A DNA stretch of 64,000 bases from Owenia fusiformis (Eukaryota; Annelida; Polychaeta; Sabellida; Oweniidae): positions 32,294,166 through 32,358,165 of the forward strand of contig CAIIXF020000011.1 in the NCBI GenBank assembly GCA_903813345.2, in the 5' to 3' direction. The notes under the pieces were generated by a model. That model did no database searches, was not told the origin of the DNA, and worked only from the letters and a program-made list of their open reading frames with translations. The position numbers and the translations under genes are program-made. How positions within the stretch are numbered: position 1 is the first letter of the stretch; each line of letters begins with the position of its first letter. Shown here piece after piece: positions 34,949 to 46,800 of this stretch.

Positions 34949-35829
34949 TAGAGGTGTAACTCCCGAGTCCGTAACTCGAGTACAGCTCGTCAGAGCTGCC
35001 TATACATTGCCTCGAGTTGTCCTCTAGAAACTCGCAATCTATTTCAACTCGCGAGCTAGCTATAACTCAAGTTAACTCGCAAGTTTTGCATATCTTGCAA
35101 GCATGTAAAATGAATTCGGGTCCCAGAGATCGTGCAACATTACTTCATTAGGAGAATAAATATACCAATGATCGCCGTATTTAGCGCCCGTCACCTTAAA
35201 ACACTCTCAAAGCTTCACAAAGTTCAACAAATATCGAGGAATGACAAGTTACACCAAAAAATCAGAAAAAGATTGACTATCGAAGGAACTCAAGCGGGCG
35301 ATAATAGAGTAGTCACTGAAATTGAATAAAAAATGGTCCCCTTATTCTCACGTCGTTTACACGACTTTTACATAAAAAAGATGATCTATCATTAATTAAG
35401 ATCATAAGTCATAACTTTAGATCGATATCCAGCAGTCTTTAGTAGAAATAATGAGGATAATCCGGGAAAACCATTCATTAATTTGAGAGGCCCTTCTGGG
35501 TTTTCTAAAATATTGTTTGGTTAGATTCTTGGTTCATTTTAGCAATCTCTAACCGTATGCGCCGACGTATATACCAGATCATTTTTGATTGAAATATGAG
35601 ATAACTGCAATGCATACCACACTTTCTTATGGCCCCAACGTGTTAAACAACTTTTAGATGTGACTAAACCAGAGAAACTTGCCGCTAGAAGTTACAGTAA
35701 TTTTGTATACCTGGGTTTACAATATGTACTGGACGAAATAAATTAACTCGAGTTTTACTCGAGTTTCGGAAATACATGTATTTGGCAAGTTGAACTCGAG
35801 TTGGATTTTTCTGGCGAGTTACACCTCTA
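34949..35829. mobile_element. Non-autonomous hAT element, 881 bp
   Basis: Termini TAGAGGTGTAACTC and GAGTTACACCTCTA are inverted repeats; flanks carry a perfect 8-bp target duplication CAGTGTAC (34941-34948 and 35830-35837). 8-bp duplication and TAGAGGTG ends are diagnostic of hAT. Subterminal regions are rich in ACTCGAGT-type motifs on both strands. No transposase domain recognised. Confidence 0.88.
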
Positions 35830-36104
35830 CAGTGTACATGTACATATATATTTAGGACATTTTTAAAGCAATTACATGTTAAAGTATGGCATTAAACCCA
35901 CTGAATGTTTAGCCATCTATTGAAAGTTATCTTTTAGTTAAATATCTACCACTTTGAAAATAATATGTCATTTAATATAATTCTCATCTATTTTTACATA
36001 ACTACCACTTTAAATGAGTGCCAATATTTTTTGGTTTTTGGTCATATTGCCTTTTCGGGGCCCTTTTCCTAAATCAATTCTGGTTGATATGGGTTGCATC
36101 ACTA

Positions 36105-36265
36105 TGTATACATATATATACTGTCTATATAATATACAGTATATATAGAAAATGATTATAAAAAACAGAAAATAACAGAAGTAATTCAGTCACTACCAGT
36201 TTCACTTTTATTCTTCAGGTAACTGATTTTTTCATTTAAATCACACATTATATATATATATATAA
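36105..36265. repeat. AT-rich palindromic and (TA)n tract
   Basis: Includes a near-palindrome around 'ctgtctatataatatacagtatatatag' (two overlapping parts) and a TA run near 36250-36262. Confidence 0.6.
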
Positions 36266-36364
36266 ACAATAACACAAGAAAATCTATTCAGTAGATTTAT
36301 TTTTTATTCAAAGTATTAAAACACCAGTATTCAATTAAAAGAAACATAGAAATAGAAGTCTGAG

Positions 36365-36660
36365 AAATCTAATGAACCATCCAATGCACTTGGTATTGTA
36401 GCACACATAAATTATTCTTTTCTCTGGAATGGTTGAGTCTTTAATGCAACAAGGCTTTATGATAATTTTATCTAGTAAAACATCCAATACACTTGGTATT
36501 GTAGCACACATAAATTATTCTTTTCTCTCTTATGTTTGAGTTTTAAATGGAACAAGGCTTTATGATAATTTTATCTAGTCTTGGTATTGTAGCACTCATA
36601 AATGATTTCTTCTCTTGAGTAAATAAAAGCCTTGGATAAAATGGGGATTATGATATTCTC
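36365..36660 (-). repeat. Three-copy tandem repeat at the 3' end of gene E
   Basis: Units of about 110 bp sharing 'cttggtattgtagcac', 'cataaat' and 'acaaggctt'. The unit nearest the gene overlaps its stop codon (36648-36650). Gene D has a single unit at the same place (about 25540-25620), so E gained two copies in its 3' UTR. Confidence 0.75.
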
Positions 36661-39231
36661 TTATCTTCCCCTGTATGGACAATGTTTTCAACCCAGTACT
36701 GGATCCTGTACTTTTTCTCATCCTTAACCTTAAGGAAATGGAGCAGGCAACTGAAAAACAATATCACTCATTAAATGTATAAGAAGGCTAAGAAGGGAAA
36801 TCACATCATATTGAATAACACTTAATATTTATTAATTATTAGTGTTGAAGGCACACTTTTTGTCGCTTTAACGATATGCTTGAACTTCCCAGAGGCTGTT
36901 TAGGTGAACCCTTAGGGGGTATACATACATACAGGTATGTGTTGAAAATATCTAAAATATGTATTATATATATTTACCGCATGTCAACAAGCTTCTTAAG
37001 TTCTCCTGTTTCGTCCTTTGAATACACAGTCCCATGTCCATATCCAGTTGCACTCCGTTTGTCCTGCTTGATGTGCTCATTAAAAGTAACTCTGATGTGT
37101 AAGTAAGGATCACTGGATTTTACTTCCTCTAGAACGTTCATGACACCTGAAGACAGGATATTTTACTTGAAAATGTGCAACTTCGTAGTACAATTATAAA
37201 TTATTACGGTTTTAACAACTTTACATGTCCAAAAGATACATTTACAGAAGAATGTATATCTTTACCATACCAACCATGCTTAGGACAGGCATAAGGGTAA
37301 CATCGGCACTTATTTCCATATGAAATTCATGTTCATCAAGTCCTAGCCCTAGTCCCTCCATATACCATTGTTAAAAAACATATTCTTATTAAAGTGTGAA
37401 TGTTATTTTTGGACCAAAATTGTCAAAAGAGAACCCTCTTCCTCTGGAATTTTTCAAAAAGTGAACTCCCCTGGCAAATCCCAGCTACGGGCATGGACAG
37501 GACCTAATAAGATCACCTACCATCTCTTCCAACTCCAGTATTCCATCCTGGTACAGCTAGGACTGCATCCTCTGCCCAAAATGTCCTAGTTACTGAACAG
37601 TTAGTATTCACAGGGGTGGCACATTCAGGCAACAGCTGAGAATCTGCATAATCATTCATGAACTTATTCAATTCATCTTTGACTGAAATATGAAGATTAA
37701 ACATGACAGTTACATATAGACTAGCAAAACTGATAAAAGGTCACACTTTAAACATGACAGTTACATATAGACTAGCAAAACTGATACAAGGTCACATTTT
37801 AAACATGACAGTTACATATAGACTAGCAAAACTGATAAAAGGTCACACTTTAAACATGACAGTTACATATAGACTAGCAAAACTGATACAAGGTCACATT
37901 TTAAACATGACAGTTACATATAGACTAGCAAAACTGATAAAAGGTCACACTTTAAACATGACAGTTACATATAGACTAGCAAAACTGATAAAAGGTCACA
38001 CTTTAAACATGACAGTTACATATAGACTAGCAAAACTGATAAAAGGTCACACTTTAAACATGACAGTTACATATAGACTAGCAAAACTGATAAAAGGTCA
38101 CACTTTAAACATGACAGTTACATATAGACTAGCAAAACTGATAAAAGGTCACACTTAAAACATGACAGTTACATATAGACTAGCAAAACTGGTACAAGGT
38201 CACATTTTAAACATGACAGTTACATATAGACTAGCAAAACTGATAAAAGGTCACATTTTCAACATGACAGTTACATATAGACTAGCAAAACTGATAAAAT
38301 GTCACATTTTCAACATGACAGTTACATATAGACTAGCAAAACTGATAAAAGGTCACACTTAAAACATGACAGTTACATATAGACTAGCAAAACTGATACA
38401 AGGTCACATTTCAAACATCACTGTTACATATAGACTAGCAAAACTGATAAAATGTCACATTTTAAACATGACAGTTATATATAGACTAGCAAAACTGATA
38501 AAAGGTCACACTTTAAACATGACAGTTACGTATAGACTAGCAAAACTGATACAAGGTCACATTTTAAACATGACAGTTACATATAGACTAGCAAAACTGA
38601 TAAAAGGTCACATTTTCAACATGACAGTTACATATAGACTAGCAAAACTGATAAAAGGTCACACTTAAAACATGACAGTTACACATAGACTAGCAAAACT
38701 GATACAAGGTCACATTTCAAACATCACTGTTACATATAGTCTAGCAAAACTGATAAAATGTCACATTTTAAACATGACAGTTACATATAGACTAGCAAAA
38801 CTGATAAAAGGTCACACTTTAAACATGACAGTTACATATAGACTAGCAAAACTGATAAAAGGTCACATTTTAAACATGACAGTTACATATAGACTAGCAA
38901 AACTGATAAAAGGTCACACTTTAAACATGACAGTTACATATATAGACTAGCAAAACTGATAAAAGGTCACACTTTTAAAGGCCTGATATAATAAAGGATT
39001 TACTCCTGTACTCAATGCATTATGGGCTGATCTTTTCCATGAAGGCGTTGTTTTCCAGATCTTTGCATGAATGCGTAGTTTGTTTCTTTAAGAAAGAGAA
39101 ATAACTGTAAGAAGGAATGGCATTCATATCCAACTATTATGCTAAAGTTACTTACTGACACTTTGTCTTCTTCCTGCATTCACACACTGCAATAATGTTG
39201 CAAATAAAACTATTTTCACAAGATGCAACAT
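36648..39231 (-). CDS. Secreted NTF2-like (SnoaL/DUF4440-like) protein, gene E, complete
   Basis: Minus-strand exons: 39231-39156, 37682-37521, 37146-36978 and 36750-36648, total 510 nt, 169 residues; phases and splice sites match gene D. Exon 1: signal peptide MLHLVKIVLFATLLQCVNA. Exon 2: 'KDELNKFMNDYADSQ', Cys pair 'CATPVNTNCS', 'WAEDAVLAVPGW', 'GRDG'. Exon 3: 'YLHIRVTFNEHIKQDKRSA', 'GYGHGTVYSKDETG'. Exon 4: 'CLLHFLKVKDEKKYRIQYWV'. Intron 1 is 1.47 kb and nearly filled by the 51-bp minisatellite, whose first unit begins within 20 nt of the exon 2 acceptor. Secreted protein of unknown function; fold inferred. Confidence 0.75.
37700..38975. repeat. 51-bp minisatellite, about 25 units
   Basis: Head-to-tail units of 51 bp, each containing ACATGACAGTTACATATAG followed by ACTAGCAAAACTGATA and GGTCAC. 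Two main unit types differ at 'ataaaagg' versus 'atacaagg' and 'cacactt' versus 'cacattt', with blocks of units apparently duplicated together. Because 51 is divisible by three, a frame stays open (repeating 17-residue peptide), but it lies in an intron on the opposite strand of gene E and is interrupted, so it is not called as a gene. Confidence 0.95.
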
Positions 39232-39349
39232 TATGTAACTTTTATAAAATTTATCTCTGCGATTCTGGCTTTCTATTGATCAGTCTCATATCATGTGACT
39301 ACAAATATCTTTTGATAGTGGTATTCTTACCAAACAGATGATTCAACCT

Positions 39350-39876
39350 CACTGTTCCACAACTAGTTACTTTGACGGAATCTCAATGTAACAAAATGGA
39401 TGAATTTTTGGTTACGAGTTTTTTCTCGATTTATACATACTTAAAAGCCAAGTTGCAGATTATGATTTGGCACAAAGCTAGAAAATATAGTCTAGTTTTA
39501 ATAAGTTTCTTTGATTCGGAATTTATTTTGTAAATGAAGTTGCAATTCATGTATTTAGCCCCTCACTTTTGTTACATTGACGAAAGTTCATTATATTACC
39601 AATGTACGATGTTACTTTGATGACTTACGTCAATGTAACAAAAGCGATGGTCTAAATGCATGAATTACAGCTTTATTTAAAAACATAATTCTCAACCGGG
39701 AGCTTTTTTAAAAGCTATACTATATTGTTTAACTTTGTGCCAAATGATAATCCGCAACAGGACTTACATGTATATGTAAGTTTAAATCGAGAAAACACAA
39801 AACTCGTATTCAGGAGGTTCATCCATTTTGTTACATTGACATTCCGTCAAAGTAACTAGTTGTGGAACAGTGAACT
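39350..39876. mobile_element. 527-bp palindromic fold-back element
   Basis: Ends CACTGTTCCACAACTAG and CTAGTTGTGGAACAGTG are perfect inverted repeats; homology continues inward over most of each half. The core 'TTTTGTTACATTGACG'-like motif occurs four times in alternating orientation (near 39388, 39567, 39630, 39828). Flanks AACCT/AACTT are only a weak candidate target duplication. Confidence 0.75.
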
Positions 39877-40041
39877 TGAGCATGCATGCATTTTTACTGT
39901 CTATGGTAAAGTGTATACTTTGACCTAATGTTATTAAATAAACAATATTTCTATATATTACGTGATGATTTTCAGGTAAACTGTCAGGTGAATGTATTTC
40001 ATGATTTCTTATACATTTATCCTGTGAAAGGAACAGATGTA

Positions 40042-40227
40042 CAGTGAAACCTGTATATCCAAACATCTCTTTAATCCGAACACCTCTCAATGTGAACACT
40101 TTTTCTTGGTTCCAAATGTGTTATCTCCCATTGACTCACATATTAAGAAATCTTAAAATGTAAACACCTGCTAATTTGAACACTTTTGGCTTGTCCCAGT
40201 GGTGTTTGGATTAGATGGGTTTTACTG
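40042..40227. mobile_element. Pogo/Tigger-like MITE, 186 bp
   Basis: Termini CAGTGAAACC and GGTTTTACTG, flanked by TA on each side; the interior has repeated 'ccgaacacct' and 'tttgaacac' motifs. A related, less complete copy is at 63025-63210. Confidence 0.7.
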
Positions 40228-40842
40228 TATTGTTTTCTGTTAGTAATGGAATCTTCAGACAAAAATGGTACTTTAGCAATCAAGATGAAAGATTTAAGAT
40301 TTTTGCTTCTAGTCATTGAGCAGTTAGAAGGGTTACATCTGTTATTAATTAACCCCTTAATGTTCACACATTTAATAATATTCTATTGTCACTGCCTTCA
40401 CTTCTTCAAAGAGTTCACTCTTTCAGTTTACAATAGATCTGAACTCACCAATCAGAGAACATCCTCAAATATGGAAACTTCCTATTTATGATCATTTCCC
40501 CTGACATCATGGCACATTTGATTTACACCCTTTTAACACATGTTTCTTCTAGGTTGATTGGTTAAGAAAAGTACTATTAACTTATCTAACTAATGAACAT
40601 CTTTGGAACCCAAGTAAAATATACAAAAAAAAATATAAATATAGCAAAGTTTTATTCCATAAAGATATGAGAGAGCATCAGGACATTTACTAAAAAGGAC
40701 AACAAAGGATGATTTTCAAAACATCAGTAGGGATGCCATTATTGGCCAAATGGTGTTTATTAAAGCTTGCTACTTAATATACTATTTCAGAGACAAAGGA
40801 GGAGAAAAAATGATTAACAGAGATCTTTTTGTATGATTTCAG

Positions 40843-43800
40843 TTATATGAAAAACTTGCAGAGTTCTTGACCAATATGGAGTGCCTCAGGACACAGTCTG
40901 AATATGACGATAGCCTCACTTTGAAGTTGTATATGCTGCAATTCGTCAACTACTACTCATCGATATTCTACATTGCTTTCTTTAAAGGAAGGTAAGCTCA
41001 GCAATTTATTTGATTTGATTTGAAAACTATATTTAGAGGTTATGTCACTATTACATGCATGCTAATGATAAGAAAACACCATCTCTTGGTATAACATTAG
41101 ATTTTTCAAAAGCATTCGATACTATTGACCATAACATACTCCTTGATAAACTCTCACACTAGGATATTCGCGGCAAAGCTATCTCCTGGTTTACCAGCTA
41201 CCTGAGTAATCGTAAACAAATTGTCTCCTTTGAAAAAACCAAGTCTAAGATCTCAGATACAACTCATGGAGTCCCCCAAGGCACTGTCCTTGGTCCCATA
41301 TTATTTATTTTATGTATTAATGGCATGTACAAATCTAGTAACATTTTTGAATTCATATCTTTTGCGATGTCTCAAACTTATTTATCTCACATAGTGATAT
41401 TAAGGGTTTATTTAAAAACGCAAACACTAAATTGACTTTTTAACAAAGAAATCGCTTCTTACAATCTACTATTCCCTTATCCACTCTCATATAAACTATT
41501 GTAACATGGTATGGGGAAATAACTATAAGTCAAATTTGAATAATATTTATCTAATTCAGAAACGCTTCACTCGACTAATACTAGATAAACACTACCTAGA
41601 ACACCCTGACCCTCTTTTTAAAGAATTAAAGATTCTAAACTTTTTTGATATCAACAAACTCAATACAACCTTTCTATTTACCAATGTTCAAACAATAACA
41701 AAGTTATAACATCACTTCAAAGTAAACCTTTGGAAAAGAATAAATATCTACATAGCCATAATACACGCCAAAGGGAAAACTTTCAAATTGATACTTCTGA
41801 CAAATTCTAAATAAGATATAATGGACCTTCCATTTGGTCCACACTTGATGACACAATTAAACAAGCAAATAACTTATCCCATTTCAAGAAATCTTATAAA
41901 TCCAACCTTCTTTCAAAATATGAATGATAGCAGTTGAAATCAATCTCATTTAATTGTATTTTATTGTATCCCTGTAAATTGCATGTATATAGTGTCGGCC
42001 ATTAGGGCTAGTTACCTTTTGTATTGTATACTTTTTTAAGCTCTTGATTAATACCAATATATGCCCTTTGGTGTCTCGGTATTTGTCATGATGCACTTTT
42101 GTACATACTTTTTATAGGATTAACAAATAAATAAATAAATACGTAATATGCCTGAGTACAGTACTGTCAACCCCTAAAGATTTTCTCGCGGGACAGATTT
42201 TTTAGACCCAGTGCCCAAAATTCGCGGGATTTTGCGGGACATCTACTAAATTCGCGGGATTTTGCGGGACATTTAAGGGATTTGGGTGATTGCGCTAATA
42301 GGAGATTTTTTTTATCAAATTCACGGGATTTCGCGGGACCATTCGAGGGACAAACACCCTAATTGCGGGACAGTTAACAGGTGTACCACCAAAAACTTCA
42401 TAGAGGGACAGATTTTTTAGACAAAGTGCCCTAAATTTGCGGGATTTCGCGGGACATCCACCTAAATTTGCAGGATGTCCCGGGACATTCAAGGGATTTG
42501 CGTGATTGGGACTAATGTAAAAGCGTGTAGAAGTACTTAAATCAAACTTTCAGATACTGATTAATCAAATATAATGCACCGTTACATTGTAACTTAAATA
42601 AACGTCAACACAATTTCACAAAATACGCATAGGAATATTATTAAACTTTATTGTAATTTATCAAAAACAAAAACCATGCTTCAGGTGTGATTACCGTAAT
42701 CTAACACGAAATTCAAAAATTCGGAACAATACTTTGCACTTCTGGCGTCGTGACCAACTATGAAACGCTTACCCCCATAATGTTATATATTAAAATGTAC
42801 CTATTCATATACTGTAGGCATGGGCTTTCAATTGAAAGCCCATGATATAGGGGTTCGATTAATCTACATCAAATTATAGGGAATGAGGTTAATTTTCTAG
42901 ATAGGGTTTGTATAAAAAACCGGGTACCGGGTAGTAAATCCTCCATGCTGGGTTCAAACTTGGTACCCGGTCGAAAAAAACAAAAAAACGAAATATACGA
43001 ATACACAACATAATTAGATCATTAGAAAACGTGTAAGATTTGTTTTGAATTTACAAAAATGTATGTAACTTCCTTCAAAATTGAGCTAGAAGCTTCAAAT
43101 AAAAAGCATTTTAAGGCTCTTTTCTTCCTCTATGATCTTGGTCATATTTCCATTGGTAATGAAGGGGGGGAGGGGGTGCGATCGCACCCCCTCCTGGCTA
43201 CGCCAATGACATTGTAAGACGATTTGAAAAACAAGACAAATCAATCTTACTCTATTTTCAATAGTTCGTATGTTGGTACGTGAATTGTTTTGATTATGAT
43301 TTAAATCTGTAAATAGCTATCGTTGCTTTAGCAGAGAGGTGACGTGTGTTAATTTACATGATGCAACGTGTAAGATTTTGATTATTAACCATAATTTAAG
43401 TTATCCCAATTTATGACAAAATGTCCACTGAATTGTAAATTGTTATGTCTTACAATGTCATAGGCGTAGCCAGGAGAGGGTGCGATGGTGCGATCGCACC
43501 CCCCCCATAACCAATGAAAATATGGCCATAACGATAGAGGAAGAAAAGTGCCTTAAAATATGCTTTTTATTTGAAGCTTCTAGCTCAATTTTGAATCATG
43601 TTACATACATTTTTGCAAATTCAAAACAAATCTTACACCGTTTTCTCATAATCTAATTATGTTATATATTCGTATTTTTCGTTTTTTGGGTACCCATTTT
43701 TTTTTGACCGGGTACCGGGTACCAAGTTTGAACCCAGCATGGAGGATTTACTACCCGGTACCCGGTTTTTTATACAAACCCTTTCTAGATATCGGCGTCC

Positions 43801-46800
43801 ATTTATTGTAACTCGCGTTTGCTAACATTTGCTCAGTTCTGAGATGAAGGCCACACGGGTAGTAAAAAGGCCAACGTTGGAACTATTTGTGACCTACATC
43901 CCTATTTTCGTAATTAAAATGAAAGTTGAACCCTTCCCCTTTATTTTGATACCAAACAACAGCATGCTAGGTACTTAAAATTAGGTAAACTTTACTCCTC
44001 AAAAGTGCAAAAACTTAGCTTCTTATATAAGATAAGATAATCAAAATATAGGGGATTGCAACAATTTCGGAAATTCGCGGAGGTCAAAGCCACATTTGCA
44101 GGACTTCGCGGGACAATGCGGGACACGCGAATTAGCCTAATTTTGATCAAATTCGCGGGATAATCCCGCCATTCGCGGGACACTTGACAGCTCTGTGAGT
44201 ATTCCGACCTTGGGAGGCTCTATGTTTCACGTATATGTTTCACGTCATAGTGGACAATTTTTTTATATGAGACATCTCTTCCAGGAGAATGTGGGAAACA
44301 CACTGTGCGTTTATTGGAGCAATTTTGGTAAATACATAGTGTCGAGGGTATCTGACTCACATGTGGGTTTCAGTTAAAGTGAGTGTCATGTAAATATGAC
44401 TAACTTTGAGTACAATTTCAAAAATGGATATTGGTATTTTGAGATACCAGAATCCATTTATTTAAACTCACTTTTGGTACCATTTGCTCTGTTCTGAAAT
44501 GACATAAGCACGTGTAGTTAACATACCTGCATTGAAATCAGAGTTTCTTTATGTAACAAAATCACATTTTAAAACACTATAAAGGGATCATTAATCTTCT
44601 TTACATTCTAAGCTGTTTATGTTGATCATAAGTTTTACCGTCTGAAAATTGTATTTAAACCAGACATATAACCTTGACGTTGTCCTTTAGATATGTTTTG
44701 AATTTAAGTAGACTTACCTCCATGTTAACAAAAACATAGAACAGAACAACCTGATTCATTATTCCACCTAACATATACAGGGTGTCAAATGGTGTTGTGC
44801 CCCCTATCCCCAGCATAAACTAGAAGAGGTACACATGCATACTATATACCATTGGAAAGAGCATTTAATTGTTCTTAAAGTGTGAAAAGATGAAGATGGA
44901 TGATAGAAAATAATACATAATTTGAACCAACTTTTAAAAGAGAGTTTGACCATCCCCCGCTGCTTTAAACGGATGCCAGTCAGGCTGGATATCGAGTTAA
45001 AAGGGCATTGAAAAGAGCAATGTCTTGAGCAGAGATCTCAATACTTTTTGAGGTTCTCCTGGAGGGTATCTATGGAATATCTGTTCTCTACAGCTTGAGC
45101 TTCCATAAGTAGCTCTGTTTTATCCATTAATATAGGCTCAATTTGAACTGAAGCATTTAAGTCAGAGTTGTTGCTCGGGTATTCCCCAATACCAAAAGGT
45201 CTATGCAGGAATTTTTAAAAATCAATAAAAATAGCACTATACCGGTGCATTTCAAATGCTTATGAAACTTTGTAGCAGTATCTGACCCTGGTCATCTAGG
45301 ATTCATTTTATCCAGAATTGAATGCTCTTTCTAATGATATATATAATGTATGTGTACTTCTCCTAGTTAATGCTGTGGAAGGGGGGCACAACAACAATCC
45401 ATTTGTTTGTTTGACTGTTCATCCGTTTGTTTATCCGGATGATTACTCAAATACTGCTTGATAGATTTGGTTCAAATTTTAAAAGCTAATGATTGTAGCA
45501 CCTTAGCACTTTTTCAATATGGCCACTCAATTCAAAACAACCACCATTTTATGTAAAAATGTAATCTTTGATAACTAAAATACCAGTATATGAAAAGAAA
45601 ATTGTGATCATTTTAGCAAAGGGAAACCAAAATTATTAAAAATATGTTTAAGAAAATTCACCCTCCGGATCTTGAGAAAAAATATCTTTGAATATTCAGG
45701 GACGTCAGAAGGATTTGTCGAGGGGCGATTTTTGGGAATGGATGGGTCATGCGTGAAGCGCGCCGCTTCGCAGATCGGGGAGCATGCCCCAATAAGATTT
45801 TCAAATTTAGACCCTCTCTGGTGCATTCTGAGCATATCTCAGCACAACATTCCCAATAATAAAAAAAGAAAAAATTGTGTTTTACTAAAATATACATTTT
45901 GCACTAATTTTTCATACTAGTATTTACATACTGAACTGGTTCCTGAGAAACTATACATGGTATAGAATTAAATATAATATTTATGTCACGTTGCTGTCAT
46001 GTGATACTATGACGTTACCCAAGAGAAATGAGATCTATGGTTGATGTAGACTAGATACTGACATAGTATCATTTCTGACATTACACTTTGGGAAAAAAGG
46101 AGGGGGCCTTCCGAAGCCAATGATATTATGAGTCAGTGGGAAAATATTATTATTCCAATATAATGACTCATATTGCCAAAAAATGTCTTGATAGTCAACA
46201 TTAGTATGTCATAAAAAGATAAAAACAATGCATTGTGCATTTTGAGAATGTATTGTGGGTGGTTAAAAATGAAAAAGATCTCTGCAGGGTTTCAAATCCA
46301 CTCTCTCGGGGTTTAAAAATTTCTATTGGCCTAAAACCAAGCGCTTTAACTGATTGCGCCATGCAGCATTAATAAACATTTGCCTGTGAAACTTTGTCAT
46401 ACCTCGCTTGCATATAAAAAGAGAATGACCTTACATGTACATGACCCTTAGCTCAAGAAAAAAGCAGTTTTAAAAAATGAATGTAGTCCCAACACAATTG
46501 TGATCATGACAAGTCAGTAAGCTGGTATGTAGGTACATTTGTCATCTTTTTGCAATGATAACATGCCATTTCTTCTGAAAATGAGTTTAATTATCCCATC
46601 GAACAAAGTTCGGAGGGATATAGGGAACACCTCCGTCCGTCCGTCCATCCGCCCGTCCGTCCGTCCGGGCAATAACTCAAATACCGTTGACCCGATTTTG
46701 TTCATATTTTGTACACATATACCCCATGAGGGTAGAAATTCTGCTCAAAAGCCAATTTTCAAAATGGCCGCTCATTTAAAAATGGCGGCCATTTTAGTGA

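Larger units (their letters stand above)
42163..44193. mobile_element. Candidate DNA element with CTGTCAA ends and GCGGGAC repeats
   Basis: The left end 'CTGTCAACCCC...CGCGGGACA' and right end 'GCGGGACACTTGACAG' are inverted, and both flanking 350-bp zones are full of 'cgcgggat/cgcgggac' motifs. A hAT element (42903-43782) sits inside. Target duplication not identified, so the outer boundary is tentative. Confidence 0.45.

Noticed and set aside
34949-35829. Possible hAT transposase coding sequence in the 35132-35329 ORF
   Set aside because: The 65-codon peptide has no BED finger or hAT dimerisation motif; element considered non-autonomous.
37703-38950. Series of plus-strand ORFs encoding a 17-residue repeat peptide
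   Set aside because: They are an open frame through a 51-bp minisatellite inside an intron of gene E on the other strand, broken at intervals by stops; no start context, signal peptide or conserved protein.
37700-38975. CRISPR-like array
   Set aside because: Repeats are contiguous without unique spacers and the DNA is eukaryotic; it is a minisatellite.
33328-40842. Upstream anoctamin exons
   Set aside because: I looked for the N-terminal dimerisation segment and helix 1-4 motifs on the plus strand and found no convincing exon with splice sites; none is reported.
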